DNA from: Gammaproteobacteria bacterium 45_16_T64
GTDB lineage: Bacteria > Pseudomonadota > Gammaproteobacteria > Pseudomonadales > Ketobacteraceae
NCBI GenBank assembly: GCA_002162955.1
Contig: MABD01000044.1
Coordinates: 33,939 to 95,109, forward strand
Reading direction: 5' to 3'
DNA length: 61,171 nt
Shown: positions 24,681 through 34,096 of the stretch, piece after piece
How positions within the stretch are numbered: position 1 is the stretch's first letter
Layout of the letters: the number at the start of each line of letters is the position of its first letter
Notes under the pieces: generated by a model
Told to the model about the DNA's origin: nothing
Seen by the model: the letters and a program-made list of their open reading frames with translations, nothing else
The model's database searches: none
Program-made: the position numbers and the translations under genes

Positions 24681-27154
24681 TATGAGGAGCCCTGTTCTGC
24701 ATTATTGGTGACGCTGCTTTTTAGTCTTAATGCGTTGAGCACGACGATTAAAGAGCTTGTAGACATACCGATTGCGGCTAGCCATGGGGGGACCCATCCA
24801 AGCGCAGCGGCAGGTAGGGCGCATGCGTTGTAAGCAAGTGCCCAAGTGAGGTTCTGCTTAATAATAGTATTTGTTTTATAGACAATATTGAATATATCAA
24901 CGAGTGCACTGATTTTATGGTTGAGCAATAACCCATCAGCGGCGCGTTTTGTCAGATCTGCGCCGTTTGCCATGGAAATTGAACAATTTGCTGCGGCTAA
25001 GACAGGAGCGTCGTTTAGACCGTCACCAACCATTAGGACTGTCTTGTCTTGTTGTTGCAGGCTTTGGATGTAATTGAGTTTGTCGCTTGGCGATGCCCCA
25101 GAGATAACCCTATCAATTCCCAGAGTGTGGGCGATTTTCTGTGGGTGGCTGCTATTGTCGCCACTGAGGATGTGTAGTTGGTAGTTTTGTGAGTGCAGGA
25201 AATCAATTAATTGAGGGCTGTCTTCACGAAGGCTGTCCTCAATTTTAAAGCGAGCCAATAGGTTTTCGTCGCTACTTAGCCAAACCCATTGACCTTCCAG
25301 TGCTTCGTCTATCGGCTTGGGATTCAGATGCCTGGTGACAAACGCGAAGCTTCCTATGAAATAGTGTGTGTTGTGCTGCTGCGCCTCGATCCCGAGGCCA
25401 TTGTGGGTTGTGATGTTTTCTAGAGGGGGGGAAAGATTGGTGGTAGACAAATGGGTAAATGCACTGGCGATAGGGTGCCCAGAGTGACTTTCAAGTTGTG
25501 CGGCAATATTGCTCGCTGTTTCGTATGTTAAGCCGACGTTTGGGTATAAATAGCTGTCGGCAATTCGAAAGTCACCACTGGTAAGCGTTCCTGTCTTGTC
25601 AAAGACAATATCTGTTGTCTTATGTAATGATTCTGAGAATCGTTGGTTTGGCGTGAGGAAGCCAAGGTTAGCCAATGTAGAGACGGAGGAGGTGATGGCG
25701 GCGGGTGTTGCTAAAGACAGAGCGCAAGGGCAGGTGATGACCAGCACGGATAACGTAATCCAAAAGGCAGAAGATGGCTCGATACTGTACCAAGTTAAAT
25801 AGACCGCAATGGACACGAGTAGAACTGATAATACAAAGTAACGAGAAACTTTGTCTGCGAGCAGTGTGATTTTCGGTTTGTGGCTTTGCGCTTTTTCAAG
25901 AAGTAATTGCAAAGCGTTGAGTACGCTATCTTTATTGCTGTGCTGGATGATGACGGTTAGCGGATGTTCAACATTGACGGTTCCGCCGGTCACCATGCTG
26001 CCGATTGATTTAGGTACAGGTAGCTCTTCGCCCGTTAGCATAGATTCGTTAATGCTAGATGTGCCTTGGATGATTTCTCCGTCTCCTGGAATGGTGTCTC
26101 CAGGTTTGATAAGTACGCGGTCACCTGGCAGCAGGTGTTCTGCCAGCACGTTTTTCTGAGTGCCATCGTCGATGATCAGTGTTGCCATTAGGGTTGTGCT
26201 ATGGGCAAGGCGAATGGTACTGATAAGGGAGCGGTGGCGAGCACGCATCTCTAAATATCGCCCGACGGACAAAAATAGAATAAACATACAGACGGAGTCA
26301 AAATAGACTTCTTGACCGTGTGTAATGACAGACCAGATGCTTGCGAAAAAAGCTGCCGATATGGCGATAGATATCGGGATGTCCATACCCGCGTGACGGG
26401 TGCGAATATTGCGTATAGCGCCTTGAATAAAAGGGGCGCCAGAGAAGAAGTACACGGGTATACATATAATCGCACTAACCCATCGTAAGAAATGAGCATG
26501 CTCGGTTGCAATACCCTGGAAGGCTCCCAAATAAAGACCGCCCGCGAGCATCATGACCTGCATCGTACCAAGTCCCGCGACAGCGATTCGGGAAAGTGCT
26601 TGCTTGTTCTCTTTGGCGATAAGTGTTTCTTGTTTTTTTGGACTGTAGGGCTCTGCTCGGTAACCGATTTTATGAATTGAATGGAGGATATCGCTCAGGG
26701 AAGTCTTGGTGGTATCCCATTCGACTTCGGCTAGTTGGCTAGAAAGGTTGACAGTGCTCTTGGATATGCCGGTTGAGGTTTGTAGTTGTTTTTCAATTAA
26801 CCATACGCAGGCTGCGCAAGTAATACCGGAGATCATTAACGTAATCGCACGAAATTGCTGGCCGTCACTGGCGTCAGCAGGGTGGCTGATCTTGCGCACA
26901 TATTGCTGTTGAATTGACTCTTCGTTCCACAGTTCTTGTTGTTGGAGGAAGTCCGGTATGATCTCCCCTTGGGAGGTTGCTGAGGCAGTAATCTGTCTAT
27001 GTTTGTAATAGCTCTCCATGCCGAGTTCAACGATGTTACCAGCAATAGCCTCACACCCAGGGCAGCACATCACTCTTTCTTTTCCTAGGATGATAAGTGT
27101 GTATTGTATCGGTTCCTGTGAGGGTAAGCCGCAATGGTAGCAATCAATGGTCAC
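24680..27154 (-). CDS. ccoI: CcoI, copper-exporting P1B-type ATPase for cbb3 oxidase
   Basis: FixI/CopA2-type pump that supplies copper for CcoN assembly. Order of parts: N-terminal Cys-rich domain (YHCGLPS, MCCPGCEAIAG), heavy-metal domain with GITCAACVWLIEK, membrane helices, actuator loop MLTGEELPVPK, CPC metal site in ITCPCALSLATPAAI, phosphorylation site DKTGTLTSGDF, hinge MVGDGLNDAPVLAAA. Length 824 aa is normal for FixI. It lies in the order ccoG-ccoH-ccoI-ccoS on the minus strand, 25 bases after ccoH. Confidence 0.97.
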   Translation of the reverse strand: MTIDCYHCGLPSQEPIQYTLIILGKERVMCCPGCEAIAGNIVELGMESYYKHRQITASATSQGEIIPDFLQQQELWNEESIQQQYVRKISHPADASDGQQFRAITLMISGITCAACVWLIEKQLQTSTGISKSTVNLSSQLAEVEWDTTKTSLSDILHSIHKIGYRAEPYSPKKQETLIAKENKQALSRIAVAGLGTMQVMMLAGGLYLGAFQGIATEHAHFLRWVSAIICIPVYFFSGAPFIQGAIRNIRTRHAGMDIPISIAISAAFFASIWSVITHGQEVYFDSVCMFILFLSVGRYLEMRARHRSLISTIRLAHSTTLMATLIIDDGTQKNVLAEHLLPGDRVLIKPGDTIPGDGEIIQGTSSINESMLTGEELPVPKSIGSMVTGGTVNVEHPLTVIIQHSNKDSVLNALQLLLEKAQSHKPKITLLADKVSRYFVLSVLLVSIAVYLTWYSIEPSSAFWITLSVLVITCPCALSLATPAAITSSVSTLANLGFLTPNQRFSESLHKTTDIVFDKTGTLTSGDFRIADSYLYPNVGLTYETASNIAAQLESHSGHPIASAFTHLSTTNLSPPLENITTHNGLGIEAQQHNTHYFIGSFAFVTRHLNPKPIDEALEGQWVWLSSDENLLARFKIEDSLREDSPQLIDFLHSQNYQLHILSGDNSSHPQKIAHTLGIDRVISGASPSDKLNYIQSLQQQDKTVLMVGDGLNDAPVLAAANCSISMANGADLTKRAADGLLLNHKISALVDIFNIVYKTNTIIKQNLTWALAYNACALPAAALGWVPPWLAAIGMSTSSLIVVLNALRLKSSVTNNAEQGSS

Positions 27155-27179
27155 AAGGGTTGCCCGGAATATCTACGCA

Positions 27180-27683
27180 TTATTTCGGTTGGATCGTGGC
27201 AGATTCGGTGTTTGAAAAGTTGATGCCGCCAGTCAGTTGCCATTCAGTGTTATCAGCGTCAATTCGGAGATGGAAAAAACCGGCGGGGATTGCTGGTAGT
27301 TGGGCGACGTAATTGCCTGTTGGGGTGAAAAAGGCTTGGTACTGTGCGTCCTTTTCTGGCTGAGTTGGGTGTACCAACACGACGTTTATAGTGCGGATAT
27401 TGGCCGGATCAATATTGTCTAGTGACAAAATGAGCTGGTTATTTTCTCTGTTGATTGTGATGTGTGCCGCAATCCCCATTCGTTTGGCAGCGATTTGCTT
27501 ATCAAGCTCTTGATTGATGGCTAGGCCATCTTTATACCAGTTGTCTTTAACAAGGGTGTCGCTATTCTGTACAGCTATTATCACGGTGATAGTACCTGCA
27601 ACAACCGCTGAGGCAGGGAAGAATATTATTAGCCATGGCCAAAATTGTTTGTACCAGGCGGTGACTTCAGGTGTGTTCATCAT
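27180..27683 (-). CDS. ccoH: CcoH (FixH), cbb3 oxidase assembly factor
   Basis: A 167-aa single-pass protein (MNTPEVTAWYKQFWPWLIIF, helix to about residue 35) with a periplasmic domain containing NWYKDGLAINQELDKQIAAK, the FixH signature. CcoH associates with CcoP during assembly. Two adjacent ATG codons at 27683 and 27680 are possible starts, both behind an AAGAG site; the longer reading to 27722 overlaps ccoG and is rejected. The stop of ccoG lies 16 bases upstream. Confidence 0.93.
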   Translation of the reverse strand: MMNTPEVTAWYKQFWPWLIIFFPASAVVAGTITVIIAVQNSDTLVKDNWYKDGLAINQELDKQIAAKRMGIAAHITINRENNQLILSLDNIDPANIRTINVVLVHPTQPEKDAQYQAFFTPTGNYVAQLPAIPAGFFHLRIDADNTEWQLTGGINFSNTESATIQPK

Positions 27684-27699
27684 AATTGCTCTTATGGCA

Positions 27700-29109
27700 T
27701 TATCGTTTAGGAATAGGCCCAAGGAACCGGCTTTCTTCTTCTGTTTGTAAGCTAGGATCGTCTAAAGCTTCAACATGAAATTGAATTTTTGTACTGGGCC
27801 GTTTAAGGGCACCAGGGGATATGTGTGCGGTGGTTGGGACAACAACCAGCTCACCCGGCAGGGCAGTGATTGTTTCTGGAGTGTCTAGCGTTAATCCTTC
27901 TAGCCCCGCAAGGCTGATACGGTAGCTGTGGAGCTCCTGGGTCTTGTTGATTATTTTAAGGGTGTATACATTTTCAATGTCCCCGTCGATATTGGTGCGA
28001 TAGAGTTGGTTACGGTCCCTGATAATATCGACTTCCAGCGGGACGCGGCTAAATAAAGTGCCAATGAATCCTAGGATCATTATACAAAGTATAATTGCGT
28101 AGGCGACGAGTCTTGGGCGAAGAATTGATGATTTTTCACCTTGTATTGCATGTTCATTTGAGTAACGTACAAGGCCACGGTCATACCCCATTTGATCCAT
28201 GATTGAATCACATGCATCGATGCAGGCGGCGCACCCGATACACTCGTACTGTAGGCCGTTACGAATATCGATACCGGTAGGGCAAACCTGGACACATAGC
28301 TTACAGTCAATGCAGTCGCCTAGATTCTCTTGTTTGGGGTCTGCGGTCTTTTTTCGTTTACCTCGCGGGTCTCCGCGTTTGGTGTCGTAGGTGACTTGAA
28401 GCGTATCCTTGTCGAACATGACGCCTTGAAACCTAGCGTAGGGGCACATGTAGATACAGACTTGCTCTCTCAACCACCCCGCGTTCATGTAGGTCGCTAT
28501 AGTAAAAAAAGATAACCAAAAAATCGCCCAAGGGTCGAGGTTAAGATAGGCGGTGTTGATTAGCAGTTCTTTTACGGGGGCAAAGTAACCCACGAAAGTG
28601 AAGGCGGTAAACAGAGAAAGTAGTATCCAGAAGAAGTGTTTTGTGCCTTTTTTGATGAGCTTCTTAATTGACCAAGGTTGTGCATCGAGGCGAATACGCT
28701 GGTGTCGGTCGCCCTCGCTGACGTGTTCAATCCACATGAAAAAAGTGGTCCATACTGTTTGGGGGCATGTGTAGCCACACCAAAGGCGACCCGCTAGGAC
28801 TGTGAAGAAGAAGAGGGCAAAAGCCGCAATGATCAGTAGCCAAGATAGAAGGATAAAATCTTGAGGCCAGAAGGTCATACCAAAAATATAGAATTTTCGA
28901 TCTGGAAGGTCAAATAATACCGCTTGCCGGCCATTCCAGGTCAACCAAGGGCCGAGAAAGTAGACGCCTAGCGTGATCCAAATGGTAACTACCCTTATGG
29001 TTTGGAAAAAACCGGAAGGGTTACGTTGATAGATTTTTTCTCTTTTTCGATAGAATTCAGTCGGGTCTACCGACACATCAGCGGTGGGGATCTTTTTTGC
29101 ATCAGACAT
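27700..29109 (-). CDS. ccoG: CcoG (FixG/RdxA), ferredoxin-like cbb3 maturation protein
   Basis: A 469-aa membrane protein with two 4Fe-4S clusters: CIDCKLCVQVCPTGIDI and CIGCAACIDACDSIMDQMG. About five membrane helices surround them, and the C-terminal third is a periplasmic Ig-like FixG domain (IINKTQELHSYRISLAGLEG). CcoG reduces copper during cbb3 assembly. NPSGFFQTIRVVTIW is the usual start of the first helix. The ATG at 29109 is preferred to a TTG six bases earlier. It is the first gene of ccoGHIS, 238 bases after ccoP. Confidence 0.97.
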   Translation of the reverse strand: MSDAKKIPTADVSVDPTEFYRKREKIYQRNPSGFFQTIRVVTIWITLGVYFLGPWLTWNGRQAVLFDLPDRKFYIFGMTFWPQDFILLSWLLIIAAFALFFFTVLAGRLWCGYTCPQTVWTTFFMWIEHVSEGDRHQRIRLDAQPWSIKKLIKKGTKHFFWILLSLFTAFTFVGYFAPVKELLINTAYLNLDPWAIFWLSFFTIATYMNAGWLREQVCIYMCPYARFQGVMFDKDTLQVTYDTKRGDPRGKRKKTADPKQENLGDCIDCKLCVQVCPTGIDIRNGLQYECIGCAACIDACDSIMDQMGYDRGLVRYSNEHAIQGEKSSILRPRLVAYAIILCIMILGFIGTLFSRVPLEVDIIRDRNQLYRTNIDGDIENVYTLKIINKTQELHSYRISLAGLEGLTLDTPETITALPGELVVVPTTAHISPGALKRPSTKIQFHVEALDDPSLQTEEESRFLGPIPKR

Positions 29110-29291
29110 GAGCAATATGACTCGTTAATAATTACGCATACATTCTTTCTTGTGTCCTGCCTTGTTAGTGGTGTTGATAGAAATAAGATGCGCACGTTAT
29201 AAAATAGGTTTATCAAAATCTCTGTCGATAACGTCAAAAAGCTTGATAAATATATCTTAGTCGATTAATAGCAGTGTATAGGAAAATGAGC

Positions 29292-29335
29292 GCGCTCTCT
29301 GTGGTTCGAATGTAAAACTGAACCTAAGGGAGCGC
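29292..29335 (-). terminator. Possible hairpin after ccoP
   Basis: GCGCTC (29292-29297) pairs with GAGCGC (29330-29335), with a further GGTTC/GAACC helix inside. It follows the ccoP stop on the minus strand. There is no clear T-run, so it may terminate weakly or stabilise the ccoNOQP mRNA. Confidence 0.4.
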
Positions 29336-29347
29336 ACTGATCAGGGC

Positions 29348-30238
29348 TTACTTGTTCAAACTATATACATATGCGGCAAGCACATGAATTTTTTCTTCGC
29401 TCAGCTTGTCCTTAAACGTTGGCATCGCGCCGGATCGTCCATTAGTGATGGTTTCAATGATGCTGGCTTCGTCACCACCGTGTAGCCATACATTGTCCGT
29501 CAAATTAGGCGCTCCTAACATTTTGTTTCCTTTTGCGTCTTGGCCGTGGCATGCAGCACAGAGTGCGAACTTAGCGCGTCCAGCTTCGGCGTCGCCAGAG
29601 CCTTTACGACCGCTGAGGCTGAGTACGTGGGCCGCTACGTTTTTAATGTCAGCAGTGTCACCTACCGCTGCTGCCATTGTTGGCATGTTGCCATTACGAC
29701 CAAAAGTGATCGTTTTCTTGATTGTTTCAGGGTCTCCGCCATACAGCCAGTCGGTATCTGTAAGGTTAGGGAAGCCTGGAGCACCATGTGCGTCAGAGCC
29801 GTGACAAAGCGCGCAGTTATTACCGAATAAACGCTGCCCAACTTTGACGGCTTCAGGGTCTTTGGAAAGATCTTCGATGGACACTTTTGCGTAATCTTCG
29901 AAGATGCGATCATAACGGTTATCTGCTTTTTGTATCTCACGTTCCCATTGATTGACCGCAGTCCAACCAAGTGCGCCTTTGTAGGCGCCTAATCCTGGGT
30001 AAAGCATTAAATAGAGAAGAGCAAATACGATGCCAGCGTAGAACATCCCCAGCCACCAGCGGGGTAGTGGGTTGTTAAATTCCTCTATACCATCAAAGCT
30101 ATGGCCCATGCTTTCGCCTTCAGGCACATCGTCGTCATGCTTGCGTTGACACCACCAAAGCATCCACACGCAAAGAAAAATGTTCAGCAGAGCGATAAAC
30201 GTTATCCAGCCGCTCCAGAAACTACTCATTTCGTTCAT
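29348..30238 (-). CDS. ccoP: CcoP, diheme cytochrome c subunit of cbb3 oxidase
   Basis: Carries electrons to CcoN. It has an N-terminal membrane helix (WSGWITFIALLNIFLCVWML), a second one (WWLGMFYAGIVFALLYLML), and two cytochrome c domains with CALCHGSDAHGAPGFPNLTD and CAACHGQDAKGNKMLGAPNL. Met ligands are in NGNMPTM and SGAMPTF. Length 296 is normal. The start overlaps ccoQ by four bases. Confidence 0.97.
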   Translation of the reverse strand: MNEMSSFWSGWITFIALLNIFLCVWMLWWCQRKHDDDVPEGESMGHSFDGIEEFNNPLPRWWLGMFYAGIVFALLYLMLYPGLGAYKGALGWTAVNQWEREIQKADNRYDRIFEDYAKVSIEDLSKDPEAVKVGQRLFGNNCALCHGSDAHGAPGFPNLTDTDWLYGGDPETIKKTITFGRNGNMPTMAAAVGDTADIKNVAAHVLSLSGRKGSGDAEAGRAKFALCAACHGQDAKGNKMLGAPNLTDNVWLHGGDEASIIETITNGRSGAMPTFKDKLSEEKIHVLAAYVYSLNK

Positions 30239-30420
30239 GATTCTGTATCTCCATTCCCTTTCTTATTGGGCGTATTAATGTGCGGCTCGTCAGCAAACGG
30301 CAAGTTGGCCGCGTCGTCAAACGACGATTGTTGTTTTTTGCTATATGCCCACCAAGTGATCCAGAAAAACGAGATCATGAAGAGCACAGTGCCAATTCCG
30401 CGAAGGAAGTTTATGTCCAT
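30235..30420 (-). CDS. ccoQ: CcoQ, small cbb3 oxidase subunit
   Basis: A 61-residue single-pass protein: helix GIGTVLFMISFFWITWWAYS followed by a polar tail. CcoQ/FixQ stabilises the CcoNO core and CcoP. It sits between ccoO (6 bases) and ccoP (4-base ATGA overlap), the usual order. Confidence 0.94.
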   Translation of the reverse strand: MDINFLRGIGTVLFMISFFWITWWAYSKKQQSSFDDAANLPFADEPHINTPNKKGNGDTES

Positions 30421-30426
30421 GGTGTA

Positions 30427-31041
30427 TTACCTTTTGAACGCTAAAACGGTTCCCAAATTTTGCAAGTAATGGATGAGTGCATCCATTTCAGTTTTGTCTT
30501 GTACCACTGCTTGAGCACCCGCGATATCTTCATCGGTATATGGCACACCCACTGAACGCAGTGCGGTCATCTTTCTACCCGTCATCTCTCCAGTGAGTAC
30601 GTTCTCCTCAAGCCACGGAAAGCCGGGCATATTGGATTCAGGCACCACATCTCTTGGGTTGACTAGGTGAACACGATGCCACTCATCGCTGTAGCGCTTT
30701 CCTACACGGGCAAGATCAGGTCCGGTGCGCTTAGAGCCCCATAGGAATGGGTGCTCATATACGGATTCGCCAGCAACGCTATAGTGCCCGTAGCGTTCAG
30801 TCTCTGCCCTGAAAGGGCGGATCATCTGGGAGTGACAGACATGGCAGCCTTCACGGATATATACGTCACGCCCTTCGAGAGCGAGTGCGTCGTGAGGTTT
30901 GAGACCCTCAATCGGCTTGGTTGTCTGATCTTGAAAAAATAACGGCACTATTTCGACCAGACCGGCAAAACTAAGGGCAATCAGAGTGAAGACAATCATT
31001 AGCCCGATATTGGTTTCTACTGCTTGATGGGATTTAGCCAT
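30427..31041 (-). CDS. ccoO: CcoO, monoheme cytochrome c subunit of cbb3 oxidase
   Basis: 204-aa FixO subunit with an N-terminal membrane anchor ([20 protein letters not shown]) and one heme site [20 protein letters not shown], plus MPGFPWL Met region. AAGGAAA lies before the ATG. It follows ccoN by 11 bases. Confidence 0.97.
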   Translation of the reverse strand: MAKSHQAVETNIGLMIVFTLIALSFAGLVEIVPLFFQDQTTKPIEGLKPHDALALEGRDVYIREGCHVCHSQMIRPFRAETERYGHYSVAGESVYEHPFLWGSKRTGPDLARVGKRYSDEWHRVHLVNPRDVVPESNMPGFPWLEENVLTGEMTGRKMTALRSVGVPYTDEDIAGAQAVVQDKTEMDALIHYLQNLGTVLAFKR

Positions 31042-31052
31042 AATGAATTTCC

Positions 31053-32483
31053 TTACGCAGGTTGTGCTGCAGCGTCAGTGGATGTTTGGCTTGCACCACG
31101 AATGGTTTTCCATGTATTGAAGGCCATGAAGAACATACCTGACAAGAATAATAAGCCGCCTACCCAGCGAATGACGTAATAAGGATAAGTTGCTTTAAGT
31201 GCTTCAACGAAAGTGTAAGTCAGCGTACCGTCATCGTTAATGGCTCTCCACATGAGGCCTTGAGTAATGCCAGCAACCCACATTGATGCGATGTAAAGTA
31301 CAGTACCGATGGTGGCTAACCAGAAATGAATGTTAACAAGCTTAAGGCTGTACATTTCTTTGGTATTCCATAACCACGGGATAAGGCAATAGGTTGCGCC
31401 AATAGAGATCATGGCAACCCAACCCAGCGCGCCAGAGTGTACGTGGCCAACTGTCCAGTCGGTATAATGAGATAATGCATTGACGGTCTTGATAGCCATC
31501 ATTGGGCCTTCAAACGTTGACATGCCGTAGAAGGAGAGGGCAACTACCATAAAACGAATGACGGGGTCATCGCGCAATTTTTCCCATGCGCCAGAAAGCG
31601 TCATGATACCGTTGATCATTCCACCCCAAGATGGCGCTAACAATATAAGCGAGAAAGCCATGCCTAACGATTGAGTCCAATCAGGAAGGGCTGTGTAGTG
31701 AAGGTGGTGCGGGCCAGCCCACATATAGAGAGAGATTAGCGACCAAAAATGGACAATGGACAGGCGATAAGAATAGACCGGACGCTCTGCACGTTTGGGA
31801 ATAAAATAATACATCATTCCTAGGAATCCCGCGGTTAAGAAGAACCCCACGGCATTGTGGCCATACCACCATTGAATCATGGCGTCAGTTGCACCTGAAT
31901 AGACAGAGTATGACTTCCAAAGTGAGACCGGCACTTCCATGCTGTTAACTGTGTGTAGTATGGTAATACAAAGAATGAATGCACCGTAGAACCAGTTTGC
32001 AACGTAGATATGTGATGTTTGTCGCGTCATAATTGTACCAAAAAATACAATAGCGTAACTGATCCAAACGATTTCGATGAGTATATCGATGGGCCATTCT
32101 AGTTCGGCATATTCTTTTGTTGTGGTGAAACCCAATGGCAAGGTGATTGCAGCGGCGATGATGACAAGCTGCCACCCCCAAAAAACAAACTTGGCAAGCT
32201 TAGGGGCGAAAAGGGTTGTCTGACAGGTGCGCTGCACTACATATAACGACGTGGCGAAAAGTGCTGAGCCACCGAATGCAAAGATAACGATATTTGTATG
32301 TAGAGGACGTAACCGGCTATAGGTTAGCCAAGGTAGGTCGAAGTTGAGGGCTGGCCACGCTAACTGCGCTGCAATGATTACCCCGACTAACATACCAACA
32401 ATACCCCAAACTACAGTCATCACAGTAAACTGTTTAACTACAGTGAAATTGTATTGAGGCGCGGTAAGGTCGCTATTACTCAT
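31053..32483 (-). CDS. ccoN: CcoN, catalytic subunit I of cbb3-type cytochrome c oxidase
   Basis: High-affinity terminal oxidase subunit, 476 aa, twelve membrane helices. Seen motifs: [20 protein letters not shown] (low-spin heme His), [20 protein letters not shown] (CuB/Tyr-His region), [20 protein letters not shown] with the CuB His pair, and [20 protein letters not shown] for heme ligands. It heads ccoNOQP, transcribed leftward. Upstream a -10 TATACT with an Fnr/Anr-like site centred about 41 bases before the predicted start indicates induction at low oxygen. Confidence 0.98.
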   Translation of the reverse strand: MSNSDLTAPQYNFTVVKQFTVMTVVWGIVGMLVGVIIAAQLAWPALNFDLPWLTYSRLRPLHTNIVIFAFGGSALFATSLYVVQRTCQTTLFAPKLAKFVFWGWQLVIIAAAITLPLGFTTTKEYAELEWPIDILIEIVWISYAIVFFGTIMTRQTSHIYVANWFYGAFILCITILHTVNSMEVPVSLWKSYSVYSGATDAMIQWWYGHNAVGFFLTAGFLGMMYYFIPKRAERPVYSYRLSIVHFWSLISLYMWAGPHHLHYTALPDWTQSLGMAFSLILLAPSWGGMINGIMTLSGAWEKLRDDPVIRFMVVALSFYGMSTFEGPMMAIKTVNALSHYTDWTVGHVHSGALGWVAMISIGATYCLIPWLWNTKEMYSLKLVNIHFWLATIGTVLYIASMWVAGITQGLMWRAINDDGTLTYTFVEALKATYPYYVIRWVGGLLFLSGMFFMAFNTWKTIRGASQTSTDAAAQPA

Positions 32484-32572
32484 GGAGTGATATTCCTATA
32501 ATTTACTGATTTTACACCTGATATTTACCTCTCGATTGAACGATAATTGTTCGGCACTTTGGAGGCAGCGGA

Positions 32573-32613
32573 AGTATAGAGGAAAATAGTGTCGTAATCT
32601 TGATTTTTGTCAG
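32573..32613 (-). promoter_or_regulatory. Fnr/Anr-dependent promoter of ccoNOQP
   Basis: On the minus strand CTGAC-AAAA-ATCAA lies at 32613-32600 (one base off TTGAY-N4-RTCAA), and TATACT at 32578-32573 is a good -10. With a start near 32566 the regulator site is centred at about -41, the class II position used by FNR-type activators. Confidence 0.7.
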
Positions 32614-33541
32614 TGAATTTAGTCTTTTTTAGATTATATAAGCAGACTCCATAATTGGGAGTTTATATTTCTATTAACGCTTTACTTTTTTGTGTGCAGA
32701 TATGGTGCGACGTACGACGTGAGGTGATGTCTAGTTGTGCGTGTTACAACAGGGGTTATTTGTCTTGAATGTAACGTATTGTAAATACTCATGTTAATTA
32801 TTAATCAGGACGGATTATTGGTCCAATATGGTGCGCGGTTGTGACAAGTAATCTGACAGAAAGTTGTACTGGTGATTGCATAAGTGTGAAAAGAATTCAT
32901 AGAAGAATGGATTGAGTAATCACGCAGTGTAGTTTTTGAGCGGCTTTGGCGTGGCAATTTGCAGAGGGTATTGATGTACATTAATGCGACCAAAAAAGAG
33001 TGGTTTGCTGAGGCCAATGCCGAAAATGCTGTGTGCTGTTATGAAATAGACTGTACTACCCGCCAAAAAAGAGGTGATTTATGACGTTTTTTTGCTCATG
33101 TTTTATTTGATACCCCCCTTTTTAGCCGTAGTTTGGGATTATGTACATATAAATCAATGTGTTGTGACAGGATTGTGGTTGACTAAAAAAACCATGGCGA
33201 TGGAAAGAATGGCTATTGTAAATTGGAAACTGTTTTTATATGGTAGGAATAACAGTCTTGGACAAACGTTTGAACGTTTCTCCAAGATGGGGGGAGAATA
33301 TCTCATAACTGTAGCTTGGCTAGGTTTTGAGCAGTCCAACCAAGCTGTTTGTCTATCAACATAGCATTCGTGAGAACGAGCAATATTTTGCTAAAATTAT
33401 GTGCCGCGTTTGTGAGGACCAGTCTATGCTTAGATGCATTGCTCTGGGGGCGTCGAAACCATCCGTATGTCTTTTGTTGATACGCAGTAAATTGCTTCTA
33501 CCTAATGGTATAGAAGCTGACAATAATGAAGGAGAAGATAG
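32614..33541. other. Long intergenic region, mostly non-coding
   Basis: About 930 bases between ccoN and the SCP2 gene. Frames at 33074-33364 and 33327-33545 show no protein-like pattern or proper ribosome site. A short ORF at 32974-33084 has a good ribosome site (listed separately). A CAAACGTTTG palindrome at 33263-33272 and a following GTTTC recall PsrA-type half-sites but the spacing is wrong. AT-rich patches occur near 32640-32680 and 32750-32810. Confidence 0.5.
32974..33084 (+). CDS. Candidate small protein, 36 aa
   Basis: AGAGGG at 32963-32968 is spaced five bases from ATG 32974. The peptide starts MYINATKKEWFAEANAENAV and continues with a Cys pair and a third Cys (CCYEIDC) and a basic tail. 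No family is recognised, and homology is needed before it is accepted. Confidence 0.3.
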   Translation: MYINATKKEWFAEANAENAVCCYEIDCTTRQKRGDL

Positions 33542-33931
33542 ATGAGTTTAAAGTTTTTATCCGATGAGTGGTTCGCAAAAGTAGAAGAGCTAATTGCTGC
33601 TGCTGGCGATTTAGAAGTACCTGCAGCATTGGCTGATCTTGTACTTAACGTAACTGTTTCTGATGCTGAAGGCGGCGACGTTGAGTTGTGTCTAGATGGC
33701 GGTAACATGAAGAAAGGTCACCAAGACGGAGCTCCAACTACTCTAGTTCTTCCTGAAGACCTAGCTCGTCGTTTGTTCATTGAGAACGACCAGTCTGCTG
33801 GAATGCAAGGCTTCATGAGCGGTCAGATTAAAGTTGAAGGCGATATGAGCAAGCTAATGGCGATGCAAACTGCACAGCCATCTGGTCCTCAGATCGAGCT
33901 TCAAAAGCAAATTCTAGAAATTACTGCGTAA
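33542..33931 (+). CDS. SCP2 sterol-carrier-domain protein
   Basis: A 129-aa lipid-transfer domain: LADLVLNVTVSDAEGG, then LCLDGGNMKKGHQDGAPTTL, LPEDLARRLFIENDQSAGMQ and the closing FMSGQIKVEGDMSKLMAMQ, all typical of SCP2. Such proteins bind acyl-CoA or fatty acyl ligands in a hydrophobic tunnel. GAAGGAGAAG precedes the ATG. A strong terminator follows, then a hydratase-2-type gene on the same strand. In animals these two activities are domains of one peroxisomal enzyme, MFE-2. Confidence 0.92.
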   Translation: MSLKFLSDEWFAKVEELIAAAGDLEVPAALADLVLNVTVSDAEGGDVELCLDGGNMKKGHQDGAPTTLVLPEDLARRLFIENDQSAGMQGFMSGQIKVEGDMSKLMAMQTAQPSGPQIELQKQILEITA

Positions 33932-33945
33932 TTTTCTAAGAATGT

Positions 33946-33974
33946 AAAAAACCCGCCAACAGGCGGGTTTTTTT
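33946..33974 (+). terminator. Intrinsic terminator after the SCP2 gene
   Basis: ACCCGCC (33951-33957), a four-base AACA loop, GGCGGGT (33962-33968), flanked by an A-run and a T-run; textbook hairpin. Confidence 0.95.
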
Positions 33975-34096
33975 ATGCCTAATAAAAAGTCATGTGGCTG
34001 GATTGTTCATGAGATTGAGCATATTGGTCATTGGCGATGAAAAATTGCCTCGCTAAGCTGAAGTTCACTGCGTCGATAATCACATGGAGAAATATC

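Noticed and set aside
29174-29187. Fnr-like site before ccoG
   Set aside because: One half-site matches (ATCAA), the other is poor (CTTAT); listed only as a weak possibility.
33263-33272. CAAACGTTTG palindrome as a PsrA site
   Set aside because: The half-sites touch directly, while PsrA sites need 2-4 bases between them.
33074-33545. Open frames of 72-96 codons in the gap before the SCP2 gene
   Set aside because: No ribosome site, no family pattern and irregular composition; taken as chance ORFs.
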